The notes under the pieces: generated by a model
Database searches by the model: none
Told to the model about the DNA's origin: nothing
Seen by the model: only the letters and a program-made list of their open reading frames with translations
Source: Leptospira noguchii serovar Panama str. CZ214
GTDB taxonomy: Bacteria > Spirochaetota > Leptospiria > Leptospirales > Leptospiraceae
Assembly (NCBI RefSeq): GCF_000306255.2
Contig: NZ_AKWY02000026.1
Coordinates: 124,001-188,000 of the forward strand
Length of the DNA stretch: 64,000 nt
Direction: 5' to 3'
In this document: one piece after another, positions 41,679-51,326 of the stretch
Layout of the letters: every line of letters starts with the position of its first letter
Numbering within the stretch: position 1 is the stretch's first letter
Translations under genes and position numbers: made by a program

Positions 41679-42100
41679 TTCTACAGTCTTTTTTTATTAG
41701 ATTATTTGGGTACTTCTTTTTGGTGATATATTATGCAATTGTCAGTAAGAGCGGGTATACTCGGATTGAACCTTCATCTTATTTAAATTACTATTGGAAT
41801 TGGTGGCTCGGAGGAGGTGGAGGTAACTATGCTTACTATCCTAAATTCAATGATGCTTCCAATAATTTACAAATTCATATAATTGATGAAGAAGAATGTA
41901 TAAGAGACGGAAGTCGGATTGTATTCAAAGATTATGATGAAAACACATTGGATTATTATTACCTTACAGTTTGGGATGGTGGTAATTGGGACGGATATTT
42001 ATATCTTTGGAATAAAACATACAATCTAAGGGAAACTTTCAGAGTTCGATTAAATACACAACCTGAAAGAAATTGGAAAAACGATTTAATTTATCGTTAG

Positions 42101-42969
42101 TTTTTAATTTTATTAGGGGTCTTTTATTTAAAGGAAACTTCTATAAAATCCAAAAACGAAGATATTACTCAGGATTATATAAAATCCATTAGAGTTGTTG
42201 AAAAATCTCATAGTTCAGATTGGTTAAACTACTTCAATTGATCGTTTCTATAAAACGAAACAGCTAGAAAATTAAATATTCAACAGCTCTAATATTTTAA
42301 ATTTTTATAATATGAATTCTGTTTAAGAAAATAGATTCGAATCCGGCGTTACCGGACCGTACTTTTGGCTGAGTTCTCGCCTCAATTGCTTTCGCATTGA
42401 GTTATGCCAAACTTGCGGTTGACGCTTTGTCAGAACATTTATGGGCATTTAAATAGGGATCAGTAGGGTCAAACTTTTACATAGAATCGTTATAGAATTA
42501 AAAATTAATTTGACTAGGGATTTTCTGTAAATCATCTCAAAAATCTTGTATCTAACGTGAATACCAAAACGATTATTAGTTGTAATCTATTGAACAAGCA
42601 CTCGTAAAAAGTGAGATGATTTACTACTCGAACACATAAATAGAATACTTAGATTAGGTTGTTTCAATAATTTGAATGTTTTGGCCATGCTCTAAAATGT
42701 CGCAAATTCCGCATTTATGTTATTTTTTAAATACCGCTATTTTTTCCTAAATTCAACCGTTGATAACTTAGTATCATTTTCATACTTCCGAGTAGTAATT
42801 AACAAGTTGCAGATGGCGTTTTCTGGGTTTGAAAGCTCAGCACATCGTTTCTATGATTGCTCGCAGGCCAGCATTCAGGAATGCGTATTGGTTTTTTGTC
42901 GCCAAGATTTTTTACTTCATAGTATTTTAGTATATTCTAATTAATTGAATAGATTTATTTCAGTTACGT
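42101..42969. repeat. Gene-free region with a MITE-like element
   Basis: No gene is supported; the forward ORF at 42717-42944 lacks any recognisable domain or Shine-Dalgarno. The MITE-like element 42192-42289 lies at the left. No copy of the GTTCCCAC motif was seen. The remainder is AT-rich and unremarkable. Confidence 0.55.
42192..42289 (+). mobile_element. MITE-like inverted-repeat element, copy 5
   Basis: About 98 bases with well-kept ends, GAGTTGTTGAAAAATC at left and ATTCAACAGCTC at right, flanked by TA at 42190-42191 and 42290-42291. The interior has CATAGTTCAGATTGGTTAAA and CAATTGATCGTTTCTATAAAACG, complementary to copies 1-3. Confidence 0.88.
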
Positions 42970-44496
42970 CTATAATTCTTCCTCTTTTTCCAAACTTTTA
43001 CGCATTATAAAAATAGTAATTGCTAATACGAAGGAGATCACAGCACAAATGATCGAAACTAATTGAAACGAATCTGTGAACGCATGTTTGGCGGAATGTA
43101 GTAGAGAAAGCGCAATATCTTCCGGTAGTTCTTTCGCAACTGCGACCGCAGCGCCTAACGTACCTTTTGCGGATTCCATCGATTCCTGTGAGATCCCGTT
43201 TAAAGTCAAACTGTTCATACGACTTTTATAAACCGCGGTTCCGATGCTTCCCAGAACGGCGATTCCTAAAACTCCACCGAATTCGACGCCGGTTTCCGAA
43301 ATAGAGGCAGCGGCTCCCGCTCTTTCTGGGGGCGCGGAACCTACAATCAAATCTGTACCTAAAATGACCACCGAACAAATTCCCAAAGATATAATAACGG
43401 AACCAATTACTACATAAGTAAGACCAGAATCCGCGTCGATTAACGCGTAGAAGGCGAGTCCGACGATATTTAAAACGAGACCTCCGGATACTACGATGAT
43501 TGGACGAATTTTTCTAACTAACATAGGAACGGTAAGGGAACCCACGACGTTTCCGGCAGCCGAAGGGAGAGTCCAAAATCCTGCAGCTAACGGCGATAAG
43601 CCGAGAACTAATTGTAAGTATTGGGCCAGAAATAAAAAACTACCCAATCCGACAAAAATGGTCAATGAGTTGGCGATCAGTGCGGCGCTAAAGGCAGGAG
43701 CTTTAAACAATTGAAGATCGATTAAAGGATCTTTAATGTTTTGTTGTCTTCGGATAAAAAATGTTCCGATGATAAGGCCACTAACGATGAAAAGAAATGG
43801 AAGAATTTTCCAACCGTCCTCAGCGACCCGTTTAAATCCGTATATGATACTCAAAACAGAACTCAAAGAAAGGATCGCGCTAAGAATGTCCAGATTTCCC
43901 GCTTTGGGATCTTTAAATTCGGGAAGAAGTTTAGGGCCCACAATTAAAAGAAGGATCATAACGGGAACACTCAGTAGAAAAACGGAACCCCACCAAAAAT
44001 GTTCTAAAAGTAATCCGCCGATCAAAGGACCGATCGCTCCGCCAATGGAAAAACTAGTTCCCCAGATTCCGATTGCGACCGTTCTTTGATTAGCGTCCAA
44101 AAACATATTACGAATTAGTGATAGAGTAGATGGAGCTAAGGTTGCGGCAGTAATACCTAACAAGGCTCTGGTTGCGATTAGCATTTCTGCACTTTTGGAA
44201 AACGCCGCCAGAACGGAAGCAACCCCAAACGATGCCGCGCCTATCATGAGTAGTTTTCTTCTTCCAATACGATCGCCTAACGTGCCCATGGTGACTAAAA
44301 AACCGGCTACTAAAAAGCCGTAGATGTCCACAATCCATAAAAGTTGTGAGCCAGTAGGTTTTAGATCTTCGGTAAGATGAGGTACGGCTAAGTAAAGTAC
44401 GGTCAAATCCATAGCGTAAAGTAGACAAGGAAGTGCAATTACCGCAAGACCGATCCATTCTTTTTTACTGGCGAGATTTGTGTTTGTTGAATTCAT
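42970..44496 (-). CDS. MFS multidrug efflux transporter (DHA2 family, 14-helix)
   Basis: A 508-residue inner-membrane drug/proton antiporter of the QacA/SmvA/EmrB type. Features: start WIGLAVIALPCLLYAMDLTVLYLAVP (motif D1), motif A GTLGDRIGRRKLLMIG, motif C-like IWGTSFSIGGAIGPLIGGLLL, and about 14 hydrophobic helices ending IICAVISFVLAITIFIM. The LYAMDLTVLYLAVPHL segment is very like SmvA/QacA exporters of cationic biocides. The substrate is not known. It is the second gene of a minus-strand run with the RibD-like gene 11 bases upstream. Confidence 0.9.
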   Translation of the reverse strand: MNSTNTNLASKKEWIGLAVIALPCLLYAMDLTVLYLAVPHLTEDLKPTGSQLLWIVDIYGFLVAGFLVTMGTLGDRIGRRKLLMIGAASFGVASVLAAFSKSAEMLIATRALLGITAATLAPSTLSLIRNMFLDANQRTVAIGIWGTSFSIGGAIGPLIGGLLLEHFWWGSVFLLSVPVMILLLIVGPKLLPEFKDPKAGNLDILSAILSLSSVLSIIYGFKRVAEDGWKILPFLFIVSGLIIGTFFIRRQQNIKDPLIDLQLFKAPAFSAALIANSLTIFVGLGSFLFLAQYLQLVLGLSPLAAGFWTLPSAAGNVVGSLTVPMLVRKIRPIIVVSGGLVLNIVGLAFYALIDADSGLTYVVIGSVIISLGICSVVILGTDLIVGSAPPERAGAAASISETGVEFGGVLGIAVLGSIGTAVYKSRMNSLTLNGISQESMESAKGTLGAAVAVAKELPEDIALSLLHSAKHAFTDSFQLVSIICAVISFVLAITIFIMRKSLEKEEEL

Positions 44497-44507
44497 TTTG
44501 TTTCTTC

Positions 44508-45056
44508 TTATAGAGGTTGATAATAAAGTAGTACATTGCCAGATCGAAATGTTTTTGTTTGAATCAATTTCAAATTTATTCGATTTTGAATTCCTTGGAA
44601 CAAAGTTTTACCTTCGCCTAACACGATAGGATTTATGAAAATTCTAACTTCATCTATAAGTTTTTGTTCAATGAGTGTAACGGCTAAATCCGAACTTCCG
44701 AAAATTGCTATATTTTTGCCTTGTTGTTTTTTTAACTTAGTCACTTCTTTTTGAATATTAGTATGAATTAATGTAGAATTTATCCATTGGACCTTTTCTA
44801 AAGTTTTTGAAAAAACGATTTTGGTAAGTTCATTCATTTTTGTTGCTATAATCGGATTGTCTGTAATTGCAGTAGGCCAATAACTCGCCATAAGTTCGTA
44901 TGTGATCCTTCCAAAAAACAAAGTGTCTACTTGATTCAAAAAATCGATTGTATAATTGTTAAATTCCTCGTCGACTACGTGCCAATCGATGGTTCTATCT
45001 GGTCCTTCAAAATATCCGTCCACTGAAAGTATCGTTTGAAGAATAATTTTTTTCAC
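44508..45056 (-). CDS. RibD-C/dihydrofolate-reductase-like protein
   Basis: A 182-residue protein of the RibD C-terminal family (bacterial and phage YyaP/YwjB-type). These have a DHFR-like fold and bind NADPH; substrates of stand-alone members are mostly unknown. Motifs: KIILQTILSVDGYFEGPDRTIDWHVVDEEF, VDTLFFGRITYELMASYWPTA, KIVFSKTLEKVQW, IAIFGSSDLAVTLIEQKLIDEVRIFINPIVLGEGKTLF. GTG start at 45056 behind a GGCGGAG Shine-Dalgarno. It lies directly upstream of the MFS pump, suggesting co-transcription. Confidence 0.87.
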   Translation of the reverse strand: MKKIILQTILSVDGYFEGPDRTIDWHVVDEEFNNYTIDFLNQVDTLFFGRITYELMASYWPTAITDNPIIATKMNELTKIVFSKTLEKVQWINSTLIHTNIQKEVTKLKKQQGKNIAIFGSSDLAVTLIEQKLIDEVRIFINPIVLGEGKTLFQGIQNRINLKLIQTKTFRSGNVLLYYQPL

Positions 45057-45082
45057 GTTCTCCGCCTTACATTTCTAAGGAA

Positions 45083-45694
45083 TCAATGTACCGAAAAGAT
45101 GATAATTCGACTTGGGACCTTGTATCCCAGAGTCCAACGGATAAAATCGTGAGTATCGTGACAAAGATTACCTCTTCCGCGCAAGATCAAAGTAATGAAT
45201 TGATTTGCTTTTAAAACCGGAGCGAAAATTCCTGTACCAATCATTTTTGACATTATGCGAAATTCTTTATAAAGTAGTGGTTGCGTGTTTGATGGGGTCG
45301 AATTGATGTCGTCTACGTAAAAAACAGAAATTTTTTTTGGCAGTTCTACTGTTAACGTTCCAGAATGATTTTTGAGATCCTGAAATTCAAATACGAAACG
45401 ACTCTTTTTCCAGGTAACTTTTATTTTATATTCTACAGAAGCAGTATGAATATCCGTTACGGACTCTGGATCGTTCTCACCTAGAAAAAGAAAAGCTTTA
45501 GAATCAAAACGTAATTGCTCGAAAATATCTACGTATCTCGAATCTAGGTCTATTTCCGAATCAAATCGTTCACCTAGGTTGGAACAACACGCACATGGAA
45601 ATATTTCTCCTCGAGTTGGAAAAAGTAAAACGAAGACCAATAAAATAAAAGAAGTCTTGAAGCGAGAGATGTTATTGATTAAGAATTTTATCAT
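45083..45694 (-). CDS. Exported hypothetical protein with a CACC motif
   Basis: A 203-residue protein I do not recognise. A signal segment (SFILLVFVLLFPTRGEIFP) is followed by CACCSNLGERFDSEIDL, a cysteine cluster near the mature N-terminus that may bind a metal or haem-like ligand. The rest is beta-rich with RGRGNLCHDTHDFIRWTLGYK toward the end, containing one Cys and two His. The first gene of the minus-strand run leading to the RibD-like and MFS genes; the gap to the next is 27 bases. Function is unknown. Confidence 0.65.
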   Translation of the reverse strand: MIKFLINNISRFKTSFILLVFVLLFPTRGEIFPCACCSNLGERFDSEIDLDSRYVDIFEQLRFDSKAFLFLGENDPESVTDIHTASVEYKIKVTWKKSRFVFEFQDLKNHSGTLTVELPKKISVFYVDDINSTPSNTQPLLYKEFRIMSKMIGTGIFAPVLKANQFITLILRGRGNLCHDTHDFIRWTLGYKVPSRIIIFSVH

Positions 45695-46549
45695 ATATTA
45701 ATTTAAAATTTTCTGTTTTTTTCCAGATCTGACATTTTGCTGTTACCTCTATGAAGAAATTACATGAATTTTAAAAAAAGCCCTTTTATAGAGATGGAGT
45801 TTTGATTAAAAGCTATCTCTAAAATATTTTATCTTTGCTCAAAATGTCGATTCAGATTGTTCTAAAATAACTTGTAGTGATAAAAATGGTATCATTGAAA
45901 AAGATTTAAGACTTATATATAGATTTTATAATTTATTCTTTTTTAATTTTTAACGATTTTATTTCTCATATTTTGACTACAGGATTTTCTTTTGAACAAA
46001 TGAATTAGAAAAGTATAATTTATTAGTCAATAATAATTTTTCTTTATAAAAAAATTCTAAAACTTATTTTGAAATTATCATACATTTCGAAAACGCTTTA
46101 GAAAAACTTTTAGCATCTAACTAAAACAAAATCGAATTGTTTTCGATGTGGCTTTTGCTGCGAAAAGCTTTTGAAAATAATATTATAAATTTGTTCAAAA
46201 AATTAGAATGTAGGATCTCCTTTGAAAACGCCATTAATTCTGTCTGGGATAATACAATCTGTAAAAATTTCTCATTTTCGCAAAACCTCTATAAACGTCT
46301 AAAAGAAACAAAATTTTAAAAAGATAGTTTTAGGACGTCTCTAAGTTGGAATTCCTTTCAAAAACGATTTTTAGAACCTGCTTCCAAAAAATTGATTTTT
46401 AAACTTGAATTAAACGTGGTAGTTCCCACAGAAATCGTCTCTTTACCGTTCTATAAGCTTCTTACGCACTTTTTTGCGATTGGAATAATCACATGAGTTT
46501 CCACATTTTAAGTTCATTCATCGTTTTACATTATTTAGAAGTTTTTGAA
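45695..46549. other. Long AT-rich gap
   Basis: About 850 AT-rich bases. A forward ORF of 60 codons at 46137-46319 lacks a ribosome binding site and family features. One GTGGTAGTTCCCACAG motif lies near 46416, and a diverged TGAGTTTCCACATTTT lies near 46495. Nothing else is recognised. Confidence 0.5.
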
Positions 46550-47012
46550 TTACTGACTAATCATTCTTTTAAGTTCAGTTTCTAATCTATCAAAATTTTG
46601 TTCGTTTCCTTCAATTACGTATTTTTTAGCTTTTTCAAATTCTTGAAGAGATTCAAACAACATACGAAAAATCACCTTTGTTTTGTTAGGTGATTCTTCT
46701 TCGAAAGATGCAGTAACTCTAAAAACGTGTCCAGAAATGTGATCAAATACGAGTTTTTCCGGTTTTGTAATTTCTACAAAAACACTGTGATTTGGAAAAT
46801 CTGCACCGTCCGGACCATACATTGTAAAGCGCCAGTGGCCTCCTGGTTTTAAATCGAATTCATGAAATGTATTCGTAAAACCTTTTGGCCCCCACCATAA
46901 CTGTAAATGTTGTGGATCAGTCCAAGCTTTAAAAACAATTTCTCGAGAAGCGTTGACAACACGAACACTGACGATTTCACGATCGGAAGCGGTTATCGTT
47001 TGATTTGGCATG
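46550..47012 (-). CDS. SRPBCC (AHSA1-type) domain protein 1
   Basis: A 153-residue helix-grip (START/AHSA1) protein, with REIVSVRVVNASREIVFKAWTDPQHLQLWWGPKGFTNTFHEFDLKPGG, FTMYGPDGADFPNHSVFVEI and KPEKLVFDHISG. These bind hydrophobic ligands or act as chaperone-activator-like domains; the ligand is unknown. It shares WWGPKGFTNTF with the protein at 47867. The ATG at 47012 sits seven bases after AGGAG; the longer ORF start at 47119 has none. One of four SRPBCC genes downstream of an ArsR regulator. Confidence 0.87.
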
Positions 47013-47296
47013 ATCATTCTCCTAATTTTAATTTTCCAGAAGTTGTAAATATTAGATTTTTTACGATCATGCTGATCGAAATTTGAAACTTTAAGCAAAA
47101 TATGTATTAGTACGCTCAAAGTTTTTCTAAATCTATATTGAACTTCTCTCCAAACATTTTGATTTCTACACAGATTGTGTCGATTAATCTACTCTCCGCA
47201 ATTTTAAGAATAGCTTTATCGTTCTTTTATATAAAATTAAGAATATTCAAAATAATTGATATTCTTAATTTTAAGTCCTTGCGAAATCAGTCGCAC

Positions 47297-47845
47297 TTAT
47301 TTTTCTTCTACGATCGCTTTGATATTATTCAAACCGGTTTCAAAATCTTTTCCGATTATCTGATCCATATCGCAGAATAGTCCCATCAATTTGGAAATGA
47401 AGGCGTTCGGGCCATACATCGCCCAGGTGACGTTAGTTTTGCCGTCTTTGACAATAAACGTAAATTCAGCGGTATTATGAGCTTCAAAAGGAGAAATAAA
47501 GTCTAACTTCATTTTTATGTTAGAAGGCGAATTCGATTCTATAATTTCCATACGTCCTTTTCCTACTTCGCTGTTTCCTTCCCACTCGTAAACGGAGCCT
47601 AAACCGATAGACGCGCCGCTATAAGACCGTTTCATTCCTGGATCTAGTTTTTCCCAAGGAGACCAAGATGCCCAGTTGTGATAGTTATTGACGAAAGTAA
47701 AAATCTTTTCGGGTTGTGCTTTTATACTTAATGTTCTTTCGAAACGGAATTCTGCTGGCTGTCTGGAAGTAACCGCGACGGCTCCTATAACTAAAACTAC
47801 AAGTACAACTGACACTGATAAAACGATCATTTTTGACTTTGACAT
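47297..47845 (-). CDS. SRPBCC protein with N-terminal membrane anchor
   Basis: A 182-residue protein. Residues 6-27 (MIVLSVSVVLVVLVIGAVAV) form a membrane anchor. The rest is a polyketide-cyclase-2-type SRPBCC domain: RTLSIKAQPEKIFTFVNNYHNWASWSPWEKLDPGMKRSYSG, SVYEWEGNSEVGKGRMEI, and FEAHNTAEFTFIVKDGKTNVTWAMYG. The ligand is unknown. A good AGGAG precedes the ATG at 47845. It belongs to the ArsR/DoxX/SRPBCC cluster but to a different SRPBCC subfamily from its three neighbours. Confidence 0.85.
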   Translation of the reverse strand: MSKSKMIVLSVSVVLVVLVIGAVAVTSRQPAEFRFERTLSIKAQPEKIFTFVNNYHNWASWSPWEKLDPGMKRSYSGASIGLGSVYEWEGNSEVGKGRMEIIESNSPSNIKMKLDFISPFEAHNTAEFTFIVKDGKTNVTWAMYGPNAFISKLMGLFCDMDQIIGKDFETGLNNIKAIVEEK

Positions 47846-47866
47846 AATATTCTCCTAATATAGTTT

Positions 47867-48334
47867 TTAATCTTTTTGTTTTGCCAGATATTCCACTAAA
47901 CGATCCATCGTTTGGTTCAAACCTTCGATAGCGCCGTACTTCTCAACGGTTTCGTTACGTTGTTGAACCGTATTGAAAAGCATAGTCATATCCAAGGTGG
48001 TTTTTCCATTTTGCTCCGAAAAAAGAACAGTAACGTGAAAATCTCCCGGATGATCTTCCATGTCGGAGCCGTGTTTATAGACTAATTTTTCTGGGCGAAT
48101 TACTTCTAAAAAAACAATCAGATTTGGGTAATCTGCACCGTCTGGGCCATGCATTATAAATTTCCAGATACCGCCAGGTCTGACGTCCATGGTTTCGAAC
48201 GTGTTTGTAAAACCTTTTGGTCCCCACCAGTGAATGACGTGTTCCGGTTCCGTCCACATTCTAAAAACGAGATCTCTAGGTGCGTCAAAGATTCGAGTTG
48301 CTCGAATCTCTCTATCTGAAGTTGAAGTGTTCAT
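47867..48334 (-). CDS. SRPBCC (AHSA1-type) domain protein 2
   Basis: A 155-residue AHSA1-type protein close to the one at 46550: REIRATRIFDAPRDLVFRMWTEPEHVIHWWGPKGFTNTFETMDVRPGG, FIMHGPDGADYPNLIVFLEV and RPEKLVYKHGS. The ATG at 48334 has the better spacing from AAGGAG; the ATG at 48337 is only two bases from it. Twenty-one bases separate its stop from the next SRPBCC gene, so they are likely co-transcribed. A 288-base gap precedes it. Confidence 0.87.
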   Translation of the reverse strand: MNTSTSDREIRATRIFDAPRDLVFRMWTEPEHVIHWWGPKGFTNTFETMDVRPGGIWKFIMHGPDGADYPNLIVFLEVIRPEKLVYKHGSDMEDHPGDFHVTVLFSEQNGKTTLDMTMLFNTVQQRNETVEKYGAIEGLNQTMDRLVEYLAKQKD

Positions 48335-48622
48335 CATGGCTCCTTTTAGTGAATACTAAATTTATTTGAGATTTTAAAACGAAAGAAAGGTTCAAATAAA
48401 TAATTCTATTTTTAGAATATTCAATTTTTTGTATTTATTATTTATCCTAAAATCTGTCCGACTTTTATATTGTCGAATTTGGTTCTTCATTTTTTAAGTT
48501 TACTGATGACCAATATAATAGAGTACCTTTAATTTATATCCAGAAGACCGATTCTTACCAAAATTAAAGACACTCTAACAATCAAGAATCAGTAGTCCAA
48601 ACTTGGATCGTATTCGAATTGA

Positions 48623-49111
48623 TTATTTGAGAATCGATTCTAATTTATCTAGAGATTCGTTCCAACTCGCGTTGGTCATCTCTCTTATTTCTCCGGCGGG
48701 AATACCCGTATGGTGCAGAATCAGTTTTGTTTTTCCTTGATGATCTTCAAAGATAAGGGTGATAAAAATAGACTCGGGCCAATCTCCTTGGATTCCATAA
48801 GTGGAAGCGGGAACAACATTACCGTCTTTGTCTGCAAAATCATCCGTTTTAACGATTTTTTCGGGTCTAAGGATTTCTTTATAAATTCCGGTGGACCAAA
48901 AATCTTGACCCTCAGGAGAACGCATACAGAAAAGATATTTACCTCCTACTTTAAAATCAATCTTACATATTGGAGATGTAAAACCTTTAGGCCCCCACCA
49001 TCGCGATAATTGTTCCGGGATTCTCCATGCATCAAAAACGGTTTCTCTAGACGCGTTGAAAATCCGAGTAATGACCAATTCGTCTTTGGTTTGATTTGTT
49101 GTATCTTTCAT
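48623..49111 (-). CDS. SRPBCC (AHSA1-type) domain protein 3
   Basis: A 162-residue AHSA1-type protein: ELVITRIFNASRETVFDAWRIPEQLSRWWGPKGFTSPICKIDFKVGG, FCMRSPEGQDFWSTGIYKEI and RPEKIVKTDDF. The core is like the other two, but the middle is longer. The ATG at 49111 follows AGGAG well; the in-frame ATG at 49126 lies upstream of that Shine-Dalgarno. It is 72 bases downstream of the DoxX gene. Confidence 0.87.
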   Translation of the reverse strand: MKDTTNQTKDELVITRIFNASRETVFDAWRIPEQLSRWWGPKGFTSPICKIDFKVGGKYLFCMRSPEGQDFWSTGIYKEILRPEKIVKTDDFADKDGNVVPASTYGIQGDWPESIFITLIFEDHQGKTKLILHHTGIPAGEIREMTNASWNESLDKLESILK

Positions 49112-49183
49112 ATCGTTCTCCTGCACTTTTTGTATTTTTTGTTAAAATGGAGTCAGATTCTGCATTATAAAAGTAGAATATTC

Positions 49184-49576
49184 TTATAGATGCCAGATTC
49201 CTTCCAGTCTTCTGGATGCGGGACGTAAAGCCCAAGACAAAACCACTAAAACTAAAACGATCATAGGAAGTATGGCATGTATGGTTTCCATTCCGGCAGC
49301 CGCATTGGAAATTGAAGCCGAGGTAAGATTAAAAAATATTCCTGCATAAGCCCATTCTTTCAAAAGAGGAAAACGTGGGACCGTGATGGCGATTGCGCCT
49401 AACAGCTTCCAAACTGCTAAAATAGTTACAAAATACATTGGGTAACCGAGTTTAGCCATACCGGCGATTACTTCCGGTCCACGACTTAGATAAGCATAAC
49501 TTGCAAACGCGTAGTTAGCCGCAATCAGAGCGGTTACGATCCAGTAGATGATGGTTTTAATTTTTTCCTGATTCAT
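49184..49576 (-). CDS. DoxX-like membrane protein
   Basis: A 130-residue DoxX-like inner-membrane protein with four helices: IIYWIVTALIAANYAFASYAYL, YPMYFVTILAVWKLLGAIAITV, WAYAGIFFNLTSASISNAA and ILPMIVLVLVVLSWAL. The VWKLLGAIAIT helix with PRFPLLKEWAYAG is typical. Family members have been linked to redox stress and thiol metabolism, but the role here is unknown. Its ATG lies 20 bases inside the end of the ArsR gene. Confidence 0.85.
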   Translation of the reverse strand: MNQEKIKTIIYWIVTALIAANYAFASYAYLSRGPEVIAGMAKLGYPMYFVTILAVWKLLGAIAITVPRFPLLKEWAYAGIFFNLTSASISNAAAGMETIHAILPMIVLVLVVLSWALRPASRRLEGIWHL

Positions 49577-49928
49577 GTTTTGTTTTCCTTTCTTGTTGTA
49601 GTTCTTGTAAGTATTTGTCCAGGCGGTCGAGCCTTGCTTCCCACATCTGACGATATTTGTCGATCCAGTCCGCCGCTTCCTTTAAAGGTCCTGCTTCCAG
49701 ACGGGAGGGTCTCCATTGGGCTTCACGGCCTCTGGAAATAAGCCCGGCCTTTTCTAATACTTTGAGGTGTTTTGTGATTGCAGGCAGACTAATCGCAAAA
49801 GGTTCCGCGAGTTGTTTTACGGTGACCTCTCCGTAGCGAAGAGTTGCCAGAATTTTACGACGGGTTGGGTCCGCTAAGGCCGCAAAAGTGAGGCTCAATT
49901 GGTCTGTTTTTGCTTCTTGTTGAACCAT
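49557..49928 (-). CDS. ArsR-family transcriptional regulator
   Basis: A 123-residue winged-helix regulator: FAALADPTRRKILATLRYGEVTVKQLAEPFAISLPAITKHLKVLEKAGLISRGREAQWR. No ArsR-type metal-binding Cys cluster is visible, so it may sense something else. The tail WIDKYRQMWEARLDRLDKYLQEL matches the ArsR/SRPBCC-linked subgroup often found beside AHSA1 genes. The palindrome TTAACC-TATT-GGTTAA lies 9-24 bases before the start, so autoregulation is likely. First gene of the cluster running to 46550. Confidence 0.9.
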   Translation of the reverse strand: MVQQEAKTDQLSLTFAALADPTRRKILATLRYGEVTVKQLAEPFAISLPAITKHLKVLEKAGLISRGREAQWRPSRLEAGPLKEAADWIDKYRQMWEARLDRLDKYLQELQQERKTKHESGKN

Positions 49929-49936
49929 ATAGTTAA

Positions 49937-49952
49937 TTAACCTATTGGTTAA
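49937..49952. promoter_or_regulatory. Palindromic operator candidate for the ArsR regulator
   Basis: TTAACC and GGTTAA form perfect 6-bp arms around TATT, extended imperfectly by TAAT on each side. It lies just upstream of the regulator start, overlapping where a ribosome binding site or promoter end would be. Confidence 0.6.
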
Positions 49953-51326
49953 ATTAAATCATTTTCAGAGTCTTGTCAATCTCTTTTGTTTTAAAGAATT
50001 CGAGAAATGTGTCAAAAAGGAGAGTTCAAAGACTATATCTGAAAAAAAAGAAACGTCCAATCCAAATCCTTGATTTTCATTCAAAGTAGTAATTTAGTAT
50101 CAAACTATGAACTTGGAGTCTTTGTCCGAGGTACGACCTGAGTTGTTGATTTTATCTCGAACGATTGATTTTTTGTAAAAAAATATGGGAGCTACGATTT
50201 AAAGTTTAGAGATTTCTAAAATACAAAATTTCGATTGGAAGTCCTTGGGTTTTGTAATAGTTCGCACTGTTTCAGAATTTATCTGTAAAATTTTGGACTT
50301 GCGGTAGTTCCTACAGATTGAGTCGTATTACGATGTTTAAACATATAAGTTTGTATGAGTTCCCGCATTTACAGAATCTAACTGTAAAATCTGGATTTGT
50401 GGTAGTTCCTACAATTTACGTCACATTGTGAATATGCGGTTTTTTAAATATTTTTTCGAATCAGTCTGTAATAGTTCCCACGGATTCTATTTCATCTTTC
50501 TTTTAGCTTCAAAATTTTTAAATGAACTTACGTTTTTTAACGTGAGTTCATTCATGATTCATTTTTCTGAAAAAAGTTGGAATTTGAAACTTTACAGATC
50601 CATTCCTAAAGTGTGGGAACTACCATAAATCACGATTTTACGAAAAAATTCTAAAATTCTAAAAACTAATACTTAAAAAATTCTTTCTTATTTTCTTACG
50701 CTGGACTCTTCCATTTCATTTTTATGGAAAAATGAGTTAGTTCATAAGATGGAATTTCTCAAGTTGAATTTGCATTTTCTTAAAGAATAGAGAATTTGGC
50801 CTTACCTACAAAATGAGGTAGTTTCCACAATTTTAGACCTTAAGTTTCAAGTTAAGATGGCCCATTCATTTTTTGGTATTATTTTTATAGGCCCGAATAG
50901 TAAAACGACTTTTGGAATTTATGTCAGAAGTAGAATTTGTAATCGCTAAAAATCAAAAGAATAATATTTTCATTGAGGAATCTTATAAAATCTAAAAGGA
51001 ATCATTTTACGAACACCTATAAAATTAAGTACCGTAAATTTTAATCGCAAAACATTGGGTATTTTATTAAAAATGAATCGCCACTTAGTTTCTGTTTTAT
51101 GGAAACGATCGATTAAAGCAGTTTTATTGATCATCACTATGAAATTTTTCAACAACTCTAATATATAGTTCTGAATAAAATCAGATTTTTCTAATATTCG
51201 AGTTGCACTAGTTCTTCAGTAGAAAAAATAGAATAGAAAATAAATTTAAAAAAAAGTTACAAAACCAATTTACTTTTGATTTCCAAAAGATTCAAATCTA
51301 ATGGTTCGTTTACAATTGAGGCAGTT
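49953..51326. repeat. Long repeat-rich gene-free region
   Basis: No gene. It holds motif copies near 50471 (TAATAGTTCCCACGGATT) and 50612 (TGTGGGAACTACCATA), several diverged copies (50264, 50306, 50355, 50403), an inverted partial copy of the large repeat block at about 50530-50705, and MITE-like copy 6 at 51065-51158. The phrase ATGTTTAAACATATAAGTT near 50332 recurs near 53331. Confidence 0.65.
51065..51158 (-). mobile_element. MITE-like element, copy 6 (left end decayed)
   Basis: The right end ATTTTTCAACAACTC is well kept, followed by TA at 51159-51160. The interior has CTGTTTTATGGAAACGATCGATT as in copies 1-3. The left end (ATTAAAAATGAATCG) no longer matches the GAGTTGTTG terminus, so the left boundary is approximate. 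Confidence 0.7.

Noticed and set aside
42325..42350. tRNA T-loop-like phrase GATTCGAATCC
   Set aside because: No acceptor, D or anticodon stem can be built around it.
43736..44089. 117-codon forward ORF inside the MFS gene
   Set aside because: Antisense shadow of a well-identified transporter gene.
46137..46319. Forward ORF of 60 codons in a long gap
   Set aside because: AT-rich, no Shine-Dalgarno, no recognisable family.
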